Source of the DNA: Diplonema japonicum
Lineage: Eukaryota > Euglenozoa > Diplonemea > Diplonemida > Diplonemidae
Length of the DNA: 64,000 bases
Reading direction: 5' to 3'
Assembly: GCA_964019335.1 (NCBI GenBank)
Contig: OZ025678.1
Location: 1-64,000, forward strand
Part shown: piece after piece, positions 14,404 through 24,946 of the stretch
How the letters are laid out: each line of letters opens with the position of its first letter
Numbering within the stretch: position 1 is the first letter of the stretch
Program-made: the position numbers and the translations under genes
Notes under the pieces: generated by a model
The model's database searches: none
What the model was told of the DNA's origin: nothing
What the model saw: only the letters and a program-made list of their open reading frames with translations

Positions 14404-16420
14404 GGAACCAATCTGTTTACACAGGTTGTGTAAACACACACCCTCCTCTTGTACATATTATTTATCATTTCCACCCTTTTCTATTACATCCAAATTCAAC
14501 ATTTCAGGACATATGTACATACCTGCAGCTGCAGTGGTAGATAGGTGCAAATTTGTCAAATGGCTTGATGGAGCTGTGCATGTCTGTGGTATGAAGAAGA
14601 AGAAAAAAAAGAAAGAAAGACATTTAAGGGTACCTGTGGTGTGTGGCAAGACGCCTGACGAAGGAAAAAAAAAGTTGGGGCCAGACTGGTCAGACCAGTA
14701 GACCCCTCAGACCTGTATTTTCGGTTTTACCAGACTGGTCTGGTCTGACCAACCCTGGGTAAACACATCATGTATGTCAAAAAAAAAATCAAGGATTCCA
14801 AAGGGAAAAAAAAAAAAAAAAAAAAAAGTTGCAAAACTATCAAAAATAATGACAGTGTTGGGGAGAGTCCCGTGGAGTCCCGTGAGTCCCGTCGAGTCCC
14901 GTCCCGTGGAGTCCCGTGAGTCCCGTCCAGGCCTGTATTCCATTTTAGGGGACAGGACGGGACTGACCAACACTGGTCAGTCTGGTCAGTCCAGCCAGTT
15001 CAGCCAATCCAGTCCAGCCGATCCGGTCAGTCTGGTAAAATGGGTACACCGGACTGGACCGGATTCACCCATCACTGCCTTGAGTCCCTCCAGTCCCCTG
15101 AGTCCCCTCCAGACCCCTGAAAATTTCAGGGGACTCCTGTCCTGTCCCTTGGAGTCCCCTGAGTCCCTCAAGGGTCTGGACCAACACTGGTGTTGAGCTG
15201 CACACTGCACACATTAAGGACAAGACACGGAATATTGTGCTGTCAGTGTTGTGGTGATATAGTCACCGACCTTGATGATGCAAAGAGGAAAAAAAAAAAA
15301 AAAAAGGGGAAAAAAAAAAAAAAAAAAAAAAAAAATAGGTTAGGAATTCCCTGTCTGCCAAGTTCTGGTTCCACCGTTCCACCAAGTTCCGACTTTTCAG
15401 TTTGGTGGAAGGGAACAAAACAACCCACCCCTGCATGAGCAGAATCTTGGTTACCCAGGATACCCTGGCTGGGGTTGAACTGAACACCACACACATTAAG
15501 GACACAATGTGGAACGCAGAAGAAGCTACAACCCAGCTGCAGTGATTAAGGACAATAGGAAAAAAAAAAAAAAAAAAAGGTAAGGAATTCCCTGTTCTGC
15601 CAAGTTCTGGTTCCACTTCCAAGCTCCGACTTTTCAGTTTGGTGGAAGGGAATGGAACGACCCACCCCTGCATGAGCAGAATCTGGTTACCTGGGACGCC
15701 CCGGCTGGGTTGAGCTGAACACTGCACACATTAAGGACACAATGTGGAACGCAGAAGAAGCTACAACTCGGCTGTGGTGTACCCCCTGTAATCAAGTAGT
15801 CTTGTGCAGGTCCTTTAACTCATATCTCTCACCGCGGCCGGGTTGTAGCTTCTTCTGCGTTCCACGTCGATCACCACAGCCGGGTTACATCCAAATACAA
15901 CATTTCCGGACATTTGTACATACCTGCAGCTGCAGTGCACTGGAGTTAGATAGGTGCAAATGGCTTGATGGAGCTGTGCATGTCTGTGGTACAAAGAAGA
16001 AGAAGAAGAAGAAAAAAAAAAAGGAAAAAAAAATCATTGTCCAAAAATATTTGAAAAAAAAGTGTTTGCAGGTGTGTCAAAAATTGCAGAAAATTTTCGA
16101 GTCTGGTCAGTCTGGTCAGTCCGGTAAATTGGGTACACAGGACCGGACCGGATTCACCCATCACTGGCATTAGGGGCACAGTGTGGAAAGCAAGGAACCG
16201 ATCTGTTTACACAGGTTGTATAAACACACACACCTTCCTCTTGTACATATTATTTATTATTTCCCCCCTTTTCTATTACATCCAAATACAACATTTGATG
16301 CGGAAAGCAGAAACAACAGCTTGGCTTAGATGTGCGAAAAAATGTGAGAAGACAAGAAAAAAAGAAGGGGAAAAAATAAAAAGGTAAACACATCATGTAT
16401 GTTAAAAAAAAATAATAATA
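14403..16420. repeat. Mosaic of dispersed repeat families
   Basis: At least three families interleave. Family A (14403-14600; parts at 15887-16000 and 16193-16296) includes CTGTTTACACAGGTTGT, TTCTATTACATCCAAAT, CATACCTGCAGCTGCAGTG and TGATGGAGCTGTGCATGTCT. Family B is a tandem pair (15336-15560 and 15579-15778) with CCAAGTTCTGGTTCCAC and CCACCCCTGCATGAGCAGAA. Family C (14965-15075, 16100-16170, also 13385-13460 and 13815-13880) has TCTGGTCAGTCTGGTCAGT and GGACCGGATTCACCCATCAC. A tract of GAGTCCC units lies at 14865-14930 and 15080-15165. No protein gene is credible here. Confidence 0.75.
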
Positions 16421-16637
16421 ATTAACAGGATGCCAGTACTCTCAGAGCGAACCATGGGCTGCATTACAGTTGGTGCACAGGCACCCACAGATCCCTGAAC
16501 AGAACAGGGCGACTGGTATGAACACGAAGCATAGTGATAGTAGTAGCTTTCTTTGATTTGTTGGCCTGATTTAGTAAATCCATCTTGGTTGGGCTGACCA
16601 AGGCACTTATGCATAGGCTAGGAACCGTATCAGGTGA

Positions 16638-18134
16638 ATGGATGTGCTAAAAGGACTACAATGTGTTGTGTGCTATTCTTCGTCAGGGGAGGGAAAACTA
16701 CGAAAGAGTGGTTTCAAGTGTTTGAAGTGCATAGGCACATCACATAAAAGGCGGCAGGAAAGCACAGCTCATGCAGTGCACGTTGATGTGGAACGTATCA
16801 ATGTAGGGTGCAAATCTCGGCCTCTTTGGATTGGGTCGACTAAACAGCAATTCTCCACCAAGCTTGTGAAAGCAACTGTTTCTGAGTATGGCGATCCTCT
16901 AGACAAGTTGTCGAATTTTCAAAACAATTTTCTTTTGTATAAGCCAAAGGTTAGCAACCCTCATAAACCCGTTGTCGTTGTGGTTGTGTGCAGCTGTTTA
17001 TTGAACTTGGAAAACTACGAGGCGCTCAGAGTGCTGAAATGGGCGAACATGATAGATCAAGTCAAATGTGTTGTCTTAGCAACTACTTCGGCAGCACGGT
17101 ATCCTGCAGACGTTTTCGTACAAAATGAACAGAAATTAAATACCTTACAAAAAATCTCTGAGGAATATAAGTACTCGAGGCTCTTCTTCTTTGGCGAGGA
17201 ACCTGCACATCAGATGTCGACATTCATGCGCGTTGTGCCCAAATGTGCCGCATGTGCGGATAATTTCGATCACACCACGGTTAAAGGTTTAATCCTTTCT
17301 GAACTTTATTTGCAAGAATGCAACCCTCTCGAGTTACCCTGTTTCAGAAACCACGTTCCAATGCCTCGCTTCTGTCCGGAAAATTTTGTAAACAACACAA
17401 AGTCACCAGAAGTGCGTGATATACAACACCCGTTTACAACTGATGCAATTTGCTTAGAGGGACTCTCTAGCAATCCTCTTCACAAACGACCTGTTTTTAC
17501 AGATAGGTAGCTGACTTCTCCCTCCTTCTTTTGCCTGTGTTTCTTTTACGACACTTAACCTCTATGTTGCCCTTCAACACACACCTCAGTTATTTTTATC
17601 ACTTTCAACATATGGTGAACGAGGTCGTTAAGAGACATTCTGAGAAGCCTCCGGTATGCTCTGTTCAATAAAAGGCAAAATAAATTCAACACAGTGCAGC
17701 CATAATGAATGGGATAACATTAGATTTAAGAACATGATCGTCACGTTGAGATGCAGGGTGTGCCGCGAGCAGTGGAAGACTCTCAATGTTTCGCTAAGAA
17801 AGTGTGCTGCTTTTTATGAGAGGAAGTGTCCGAATGGACCCAAGTGCGAGCTGACGCACATCCACAGGTAAGGGGGACCAAGAGATTAACACACTACAGG
17901 TATAAACACACACGAGAGATGTGTGTGAAGAGCATCAATGGAATGAATGCTGACAATGAAGAGCCGCAGATAAGGGTCTATCAGAACAAGCCGAAACTGC
18001 AGGTCGCAGTTCCCCCACCTCAGGACAAATCGTCCATCTGGTCGAGCGACGTGTGGGAAGAGGAGTCACACAAATGGGATTTGTGGGATCGCGAGCCCTC
18101 ATATGCCATGTTTGTATCAACTGCAACCAACTAG
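16638..18134 (+). CDS. CCCH zinc-finger protein, three exons
   Basis: Exons 16638-17506, 17700-17867 and 17900-18134 (introns of 193 and 32 nt, both phase 2; the second begins GTAAGG and ends TACAG). Near the end of exon 2 is a C-x7-C-x5-C-x3-H finger (CAAFYERKC, CELTHIH), the type used for RNA binding. Other Cys pairs lie at the N-terminus (CVVCY, CLKC) and in CRVC. A hydrophobic strand (KPVVVVVVCSCLL) followed by DQVKCVVLA suggests an alpha/beta core in exon 1, family not recognised. The start is the first ATG after an acceptor-like CAG at 16631-16633. RNA-binding is likely from the finger; the precise role is unknown. Confidence 0.7.
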
Positions 18135-19567
18135 CAATTGTGACAGGTGTCACGATGGGTGACGAATGGGTTCGAGATTTTTGTTCACCCCTTTTTTCAA
18201 TCCCATGATAATACAAACTGACTCCCCTTCCCTCCCCTACTTCCTCCCCCCTTTTTTCCCCGTTTATTTTCCCTTCCTTAGTTTCACATCAACACTGCCT
18301 TGTGCGACGTGTTCGATATTGACCCCCCTTTGTTTTTGTTAAGTGATACCGAAGAGAAAAAACTCTGAAATCCGGAATGCTTAGATCCAAGAATTTGTTC
18401 ATTGTTTTCTTTACAAAGGACTTTGGGTCGATTTTGAGCATTTTTCCACCTGAGAGAAGTCGCTAGAAGCTTTCTCAAGAAAGAAGGAAAGAGAAGCCAA
18501 TAAAAGAAGAAGAAAAAAAAAAAAAAAAAGAAAAAAAAAAACCACCTGCACAGTTGATCGAAGGTCGCGCTTATTAAGAGCCTTCCGGAGAATTACCGTC
18601 GCTACCTGGCAGTAGAACAGAAGTGCTCTGCCATAGTTTCATAACATTTATTATAGAGCCGTTGCCACAACGAGGCATTTCCATTTGTGAGTAGCTGTAG
18701 CCGTAAAACGCTTGTGATTGAATTTAACAATCATATCTCGATGCTGACAGGCGAAGCTCTTAATTTCATTGCCCCCCCCTTGCCCCTCTAGTTCTTTTTT
18801 GTGACCCATTTACCCCTCCTTCTCCATTTTTAAAATATTTTATGACGTTTTTTTCCAGCAGATGATTTCTAAGGTAAACACCCAAATGTTGTTCCCCCAT
18901 TTTTTTTCCTTCATGAGCAATTTAACGAAAACAAAGATAAAAAATAAACTAGTGCAAACTACTTTAACTAAGCAGCGTAAATGGTCCACGTTCTTACAAG
19001 AGACCTGGCATTGTTTCCCGCTTTTTTATTTGTTTGCTCGACGTTTAATTTTTTCGTGTATTTAATAGGGTTTCTCGAGACTTCAGAATCCATGTGCGAA
19101 CTGCGACCACACTCAGAAGAAGACGATAGTCTGACATGAGGGCGGCCGCTAGACTCAATAGAGTCTGTGCCAGTCTGGCATTTACAGCGACAATGGTAGA
19201 TTTATTTTATCATGACACACATCGAGGCGTTCTCATGTGATGTCCCGTGTCCTTCTCTTTTCTCTTTCGTGTCCGGCAATCGGAAAAAGTAAAATAAGAA
19301 AACGCACACACACCACAACGAAACTGCAAAAGGGAAGATAAAAGATAGAAAATATTTCATTCTTTTATTCTAAATATTCCTGAGGTTTCTCTCTACACTT
19401 CAGCATTTTTCGTGTCTCCACTTCCCCTGCACACCACCGCCCCGCCCGTTTTTATGATTTTCTTAAAAGGTTATTTTCTGCCTTACCACACACTCCCTCT
19501 CTGTTCTTTGTCATCGTTACACTCTTTAGACAATATCACACTGTACCAGAAGCACCACAGTTCTAAT
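18135..19567. other. Intergenic, no gene seen; one structured-RNA candidate
   Basis: Pyrimidine-rich stretches and A runs. No coding ORF is supported. The only feature with visible structure is 18575-18760, listed separately. Confidence 0.6.
18575..18760 (+). ncRNA. Possible structured RNA (weak U1-like features)
   Basis: A complex, non-homopolymer island inside low-complexity spacer. Three hairpins can be drawn: GCAGTAG with CTCTGC, GAGCCGTTG with CAACGAGGC, and GATTG with CAATC around AATTTAA. CTACCTGGCAG resembles the 5' splice-site-pairing end of U1 snRNA, and CGAGGCATTTCCATTTG loosely resembles a U1 stem region. The conserved stem-loop I loop of U1 is not visible, and the 5' end position is unknown. 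Low confidence; it may be nothing. Confidence 0.15.
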
Positions 19568-21070
19568 ATGGCTGTTTCCTTAACCTACAAGAAATTGGCA
19601 ATCGATGCAGCTGTGGCAACTACTATAAGTGCAGCTTTCTTGTTCTTGTGGTGGTGTTGGCATGTGGGTTCTTATGTCGCGTGCCTCAGCATGGGCTGTA
19701 TTTTGCTTGTGTCTCCGAAATGGCTTCCGGGTCTGGTGGTCAAGATGCGAATGAAGCTCCTCACAAGGATTAACGATGGGAAGGCTCACAGCGGACAGGG
19801 TATTGAAATCCCCAGCCCCGAGGTACCGGTGACGGAGTTCAAGCAGGTTTATAAAAGCAAAGCGACCCGTGGTAGGTCAGAAGGTGCTGCTCTTTCTGAC
19901 TTGTTCTGGTACTTTCTTTCTCCTGGTCCGGAGGTTCATCAGGAACAAATCGAAGACGGTCCGAAGTACGCTGCCATCAACAAGCTAAGCAAGCAGCTTC
20001 TGAACGTGAGCCAGGAGAGAACAACTGAACTGATAACTAAATGCCTCACAGAGCATTTGGACAAAACCGTACCGGAAACAGGTGCTGTATTCACACACTT
20101 AAGGGACTACTACATGCCTGTGTTCGCCAGGTTCTACCACGAGGTGGTCTTTGGTGATGAAGGCAGTGAATCAGACATTGCTGACATTACTGCTTTTGCT
20201 ACCAATGTGATCGAAACTTTGAAGTGGTCGTCGCTGAGGGACATGCCGCTCCGCTTGAAGGTTACAGAGTACGCCACACGCATGATCAAGGAAGGCCGTC
20301 TCCAAGCGGAAATCCCTGATGACCTCACGCTGGAGGAGGTTGCTCTGGCTGTCCAAGGTGCCTTCCTCAACACAGCGGTGGTGCAGTCCTCGGAGGCCAT
20401 GGCACACGCTACGCTTGTCATGGCGTCTCACAGAGACGTTGCCAACAAGCTTGCACAGTGCAAGTCTACCGATCACTACGTTTCGCACTTTATAAACGAA
20501 GTTTTCAGACTTTATCCTCTCTTCGGCATCGCGCATAGAATCTTGCAAGATGAGGTTCCCCTCAGTGACGGGCGTGTACTGCCGAAGGGTTCTGTAGTAT
20601 GCTTCAACTACCCCGCCTTTCATGGTGAAGGGTATGAAGATGCACAGGCCTTTAGACCCGAGAGGTGGGAAACGAGTAAGGTCAGTGAGTCGAACCACCT
20701 GCCGTATGGAATGCCAGGGAACCGACCGTGCCCGGCACAAAGGCTCTCGATGCTCTACCAGTCGGTGATGTGCCCAATTGTGGCAAGAATTGTGCATCCT
20801 TATTCTGTGGTAGAACACACACGCTCTCTTCCAGGAAAAGGCTTTTGTATGTTGCATAGAAATACTCCCAGGGCAGAAGTCACTGGGGCTCAGCTGCACA
20901 TCGCACTTGCAAGCATGAAATTGTACGACTACTGCGATTGCGTGGTGCGCTCGCTGAGACAGTTCCTGTGTGCGCCAGTCATTGTGTCAGAAGCCATGGA
21001 GCTCCGCCTTTGCGATAGGTTTTTTAAAGGAGGTGGGGCCATGCTGCCGGCCGATCAGGTCTTCAACTGA
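19568..21070 (+). CDS. Cytochrome P450-like protein (atypical)
   Basis: 500 aa from the ATG at 19568, 8 nt after a CCACAG acceptor; an in-frame upstream extension is ignored. An N-terminal membrane anchor (about 15-60) is followed by a P450 fold: ExxR in NEVFRLYP (E311, R314), FRPERW, and the haem loop YGMPGNRPCPAQRL with Cys388 as likely thiolate ligand. The helix-I region reads QGAFLNTAVV, without the usual acidic-Thr pair for O2 activation, and the conserved Phe before the haem Cys is replaced. About 110 residues follow the Cys, longer than usual. These traits resemble P450s that isomerise or dehydrate oxygenated lipids rather than monooxygenases, but that is inference. Membrane-bound, probably ER. 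Confidence 0.8.
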   Translation: MAVSLTYKKLAIDAAVATTISAAFLFLWWCWHVGSYVACLSMGCILLVSPKWLPGLVVKMRMKLLTRINDGKAHSGQGIEIPSPEVPVTEFKQVYKSKATRGRSEGAALSDLFWYFLSPGPEVHQEQIEDGPKYAAINKLSKQLLNVSQERTTELITKCLTEHLDKTVPETGAVFTHLRDYYMPVFARFYHEVVFGDEGSESDIADITAFATNVIETLKWSSLRDMPLRLKVTEYATRMIKEGRLQAEIPDDLTLEEVALAVQGAFLNTAVVQSSEAMAHATLVMASHRDVANKLAQCKSTDHYVSHFINEVFRLYPLFGIAHRILQDEVPLSDGRVLPKGSVVCFNYPAFHGEGYEDAQAFRPERWETSKVSESNHLPYGMPGNRPCPAQRLSMLYQSVMCPIVARIVHPYSVVEHTRSLPGKGFCMLHRNTPRAEVTGAQLHIALASMKLYDYCDCVVRSLRQFLCAPVIVSEAMELRLCDRFFKGGGAMLPADQVFN

Positions 21071-22028
21071 GGTAACGCCGTCCAGCAGCAATGCATTCAC
21101 TGTAATTGCATTACCGCATCAACCAGATATTGCTTCACAGTTACACTTTTCTTTCGTGTTCAAATGCTATGTCCAACAACACCCTTTTGTTCGCTTTTTC
21201 TAAGTTTGGGGTTTAGTTTTTGTCTTGCAACCTTTAAATAGGACAGTTTTTTTTTTCCCTTGATAAATGTTCCTTCCCTGCTGTTCCTCTGCAATAGTTT
21301 TCTTTACCCTTCTCTCTCTTTCCCCCCCTCTTTTACCGAATCACAGTAATAGCTTCGAATACTCTTTCTTTTTTGACTTTTCGTCCTGCAGTCGCAGAGC
21401 TTGTAGGGTTCAGTAGGCGAACTGTGCTTTCAAGCAACAACGACAACAACCGGTCCTTGAAATAAAAAAAAAAAGCTCACAGGAGGAAAAGCGCCTTTCA
21501 GTCAAATAGAAGACGTCAGCTTGACACCACGTGGTATCAAGCGACCCTAGAAGGGAAGCGCACGCGACTAGTCGTACTTAACCACGTCGTTCCCTATTAA
21601 AAAGGTTTTTTTTGGTTGATTTGGATTACCCACGTTGTTTCCTTCTTTCCATCTACCCCCGTTTTTTTTTTTTTTTTTTTTCCCTTTTCCCTTAGGCTAG
21701 CTTTCATGGGCCCCGTGGGCGTTCTCCTCCCTCATGGCGCAAAGGAGTACGGCCCCTGTTTCTGAATTGTGCCTCTATGTTATCCTCAAGATCATACCTA
21801 ACAATTCCTATTGAAAAGAAAAAGGATAATACACTGCCTCGATAATCGTGCAACGCTCACCATCGACGGCAATAAGGCATACATAGAGTGCTGTCCTGTT
21901 TCGTGAGATGACTACCTTCATCTACCATCGACAAGACGCTGTTTTTATCTCAAGCATTTTGCCTCTTTTTCGACTTTCCTTTCTAGATAGTTATTCTTTA
22001 CATCATTTGGCAGTATGTCACACAGGCC
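21071..22028. other. Intergenic; one 22-bp near-palindrome
   Basis: No gene seen. 21520-21541 (CTTGACACCACGTGGTATCAAG) is a 22-bp inverted repeat, perfect except for one position per arm, centred on CACGTG. T runs at 21251-21258 and 21662-21681. The 3' end of the P450 transcript and the IF3 leader must lie here. The region just before 22029 ends in a CACAG acceptor. Confidence 0.5.
21520..21541. repeat. 22-bp near-perfect inverted repeat with CACGTG core
   Basis: Arms CTTGAcACCAC and GTGGTaTCAAG pair except at one C/A position. It could be a protein-binding palindrome (E-box-like core) or a short RNA hairpin. Confidence 0.5.
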
Positions 22029-22888
22029 ATGAAGCGTGCTTTTACAAGGAGCTTGCTGTGTGCAACCACCAGCGCAGGTGTGCAACTGAGGAGCAACACG
22101 GTGGATAGGATACAGGATTTATCAAACAAGCGTGCAGATGCAAGGCAGAAGCTTGTGAGAGAAATGAAAGACCTGGTGACTGAGACGACTAAGAAGGTGG
22201 CGGAAGAGTATAAACTGAACGATAATATCCCTGGGAACTACACGGAATTTCTCATTACACACACCGGGACTATGGATGGTCATGACGAAGAGGAAAGTAC
22301 ACCGATCAAGCTGAGCAGACGGGAAGCCTTCAAGCTTGCTGAGCGAGACGGACATGACCTGTGCTTCATCGAGAGAGGCCCCAACGGGGAGGCTGTCTGT
22401 CGTCTCCGATACATGAAAATCTATTCAAGAACACAGACCCACTTGAAGACCCTCGACCAGAGATCAGACATCCAGCAAAGGCTGAGAGATTCTACCGCCA
22501 AATTTCCAAGCAGCGAACACGTAATTTCCTTCAGGTACCCGGAATGGTCTTAAAACCAAATCTATCACACAGATCAAACATCGAGAAAAAGGAGGCCCGG
22601 AAAAAGGCCAACGAAGCAGTAACAACACTCAAGAACGGAAAGAAGGCGAGAATTATCATTAGGTATGTCACCCATCACCCATCACCCACCAATCGCCACT
22701 TTTAGGTTGTTTTCGAACGAGGAGCATTCCGAAGCTTTCCTCGAGGACCTAATAGGCCTTATGGAGGTATTCTGCACTTCAATGCACCATTCTTACAGGA
22801 GTGCGCTACCGAACACGATGTTAAGTTTCAGGTTATGGAGAGACAGTCTCATAAAAAGGGAGGTGGATGTCTTCTTGTTGCGAAGTAG
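22029..22888 (+). CDS. Mitochondrial translation initiation factor IF-3
   Basis: Four exons, 22029-22534, 22573-22662, 22706-22766 and 22799-22888, with 38-, 43- and 32-nt GT-AG introns; 248 aa. The N-terminus (MKRAFTRSLLCATTS) is Arg/Ser-rich without acidic residues, typical of a mitochondrial presequence. IF-3 N-domain signature: LSRREAFKLAERDGHDLC followed by AVCRLRYMK. The C-domain follows across the introns (RSNIEKKEARKKANEAVTTL, KARIIIR) and ends in GGGCLLVAK, matching the usual LL-A-K end of IF-3. It binds the mitochondrial small subunit, prevents subunit association and helps select initiator tRNA. ATG 22029 lies 4 nt after a CACAG acceptor. The next gene starts 57 nt after its stop. 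Confidence 0.85.
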
Positions 22889-22940
22889 TAGCCGACGAGC
22901 GTAAGGAATATTGATTTTGTGACAGCTTTGAAACAACAAT

Positions 22941-22942
22941 AG
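22941..22942 (+). promoter_or_regulatory. Acceptor-like AG before ATG 22946
   Basis: ACAACAATAG|GAT ends 4 nt before the start. It sits in a 57-nt spacer after the IF-3 stop, too short for a promoter plus a 5' exon and intron, so a trans-splice acceptor is the simplest reading (inference). Confidence 0.4.
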
Positions 22943-22945
22943 GAT

Positions 22946-23492
22946 ATGACGAACATGAGATTCACAAGGGCGTTAGCTTTGCGTCAGGTTAGAGGGTTTA
23001 ATGAACTTAGTTTCAATGCGAAGAAAGAGAGGTTCGGGAGGTTTTATTTGAAAGAAAAAGGCCACAGTGCCATTGCCAGCAAGTTTGGCAAAGATGACGT
23101 TGAAGACGAGGAGCTTAGGCACCAGCTGGAACAAGAACTGAAAAATACCGAATTGATGAAGAGCGAAGTGATGAACTGGAGTGACATCTTCTTCTCGTGG
23201 TATCTGTTTTACCTCTGCGGCTGTATTTCACTGGGATGTGTTGCCGTGTTGGCAGTTTATAAATACTTTGAAGTGTATGTTTACAATAAACTTGCAACGC
23301 TTTTACAGAGCAATACATATGATACGAGCGCTGAAAAATGGGACGCTGTCGAGTAAACGTAGTATCGAGGATTACAGTAAGACGGGTGCACTTGAAAGCT
23401 TGGAAATAGTGAATGCTCTCTCTAAAGTTGATCATCTTAGCGAATACGACAAAACTTTTAAAACCAATGATGTTCCGAAAGGTCTCAAATGA
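22946..23492 (+). CDS. Small single-pass membrane protein, possibly mitochondrial
   Basis: Exons 22946-23274 and 23309-23492 (34-nt intron GTATGT...TTACAG, phase 2); 170 aa. The basic N-terminus (MTNMRFTRALALRQVRGF) could target mitochondria. A charged helical stretch follows (EDEELRHQLEQELKNTELMK), then one transmembrane helix (YLFYLCGCISLGCVAVLAVY), then a C-terminal tail rich in Ser, Lys and Glu that lies after the intron. No family recognised; the size and layout recall small inner-membrane assembly or respiratory-chain accessory proteins, but nothing specific supports that. Neighbours: IF-3 57 nt upstream, Rpn3 63 nt downstream. Confidence 0.6.
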
Positions 23493-23543
23493 ACCTTGTT
23501 CATTTTCGTAATTTATGTTTAGTTCCAGACGGTTACACCACAT

Positions 23544-23545
23544 AG
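23544..23545 (+). promoter_or_regulatory. Acceptor-like AG before ATG 23556
   Basis: CACCACATAG|GCAC, 10 nt before the Rpn3 start, in a 63-nt spacer. Same A/C-rich context as the internal intron ends. Inferred trans-splice acceptor. Confidence 0.4.
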
Positions 23546-23555
23546 GCACAATAAA

Positions 23556-24678
23556 ATGGAGGGGTTCCCAGAAGATGAGCTTTCCACTTCGGCAAGAAAA
23601 CCGCTTCTCGCGTTGCTGCGAACGTGCACACTGAAGCACGATGAGTTGGGGCAGGAGATTCTTGTATGCCTTTATCTGCATATTTTTAGCACCCTTCGCA
23701 GCTTAACAAACTCCTTGAGAACCTCTTGCACCACGATCTCGTCGACCAGGCGGACAAGCTGATACAGAACACAGAACAGAACGACCCTTATCGTTCTACA
23801 AACCAGGTGTGTTAACAGCAGTAACATAAAACATGATACAGGCTGCAAGGTTTTGCTTCTACAATGGCTATGTCAAAGCAGTACAGCTAGATTACACTGA
23901 AAGCGATAATCTTCTTCAACAAGCGCTGCGAAAAGCACCTGAGAAGGCAATGGGCTTTCGCACCATCGCCACTAAACTCTGGCTGATCGTGCAGTTGTTG
24001 ATGGGTGAGATTCCTGCGAGGAGTGAGTTTATGGTCAAAGGCCTGAAGAATGCGCTTGCTCCGTACCTCATGTTGACCTCCGCAGTGAGATTCGGGCAGC
24101 TTTCGAGATTTACAAAAGTCGTTGCAAGGAACACTGACCTGTTCCACGATGACCGCACTTATATGCTCATCCAGCGCATCAGGCACAACGTTATTAAGGT
24201 ATACATGTCAATTGTGTTTCACACATACACAGACCGGTCTCCGCAGGATCTCCCTCTCTTACAGCAGAATATCCTTCACAGACATCTGTCAAAAACTGAA
24301 CCTCGACAACCCTGACGACACCGAGTACATCGTGGCGAAGGCCATCACGGACAGGGTCATCGATGCTGTCATCGATCACGACAAGGGACTCATCTCCTCG
24401 AAGGAAGTAGGCGATATCTACGGATCGGCAGAGCCCGTTTCTGCATTCAACAAGAGGATCAGGTTCTGCTTGAGAGTGCACAACGACGCAGTGCAGGCGA
24501 TGAGGTGTGATAGCAATCTTAACAACATGCATGTAGGTACCCATACACGGAACACACTGAGGAAGAGAGCCCCGAGGACCGCAGAAAGAGGGAAGAGGAG
24601 GTATGTTTTGTCATCACACCGCATTGCACATCACAGGAGAGAGAGGAGCTCGCCAGACTTGAAGACGGGATGTTCTAA
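23556..24678 (+). CDS. RPN3: 26S proteasome lid subunit Rpn3/PSMD3, short N-terminus
   Basis: Six exons: 23556-23663, 23702-23806, 23842-24198, 24233-24504, 24537-24600, 24637-24678 (introns 32-38 nt); 315 aa. Family signatures: [20 protein letters not shown] across the first junction, [97 protein letters not shown] and the charged tail. The PCI domain helps assemble the proteasome lid. Rpn3 is normally about 500 aa; here about 150-170 N-terminal residues are absent, since the start lies 63 nt after the previous stop. Either this lineage has a shortened protein or an N-terminal exon is encoded elsewhere. Confidence 0.88.
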
Positions 24679-24946
24679 AAAAAAAAAAAAAAAAGACGAA
24701 ATTCTAACCTCGTCCACCCGCCCCTTTTAGATCCCGGGAGACTTATTCATTATTAGAGCCTTCTTTTTGCCTTGACGTGCTACACAGATTTCCCCCCATC
24801 CTCCCCTTTTTTTGTTCCCCTTAAGCCAATAAGTAACTTTAAAGAAGGGCAGTGAATAGTGTTCTGGGTAGGATAGAGTAGGCGGCTAAGCCCTAATTTT
24901 ATTCTTTGTTTATGTGCTTCTTTTTTCGAGCCATTTGCACCAGGCA

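Noticed and set aside
17080-17110. CTACTTCGGCAGCACGG resembles the start of U6 snRNA
   Set aside because: Lies inside an exon of the CCCH gene and lacks the rest of U6.
19580-20899. Antisense ORFs over the P450 gene
   Set aside because: Shadows; the plus strand has ExxR and the haem-binding loop.
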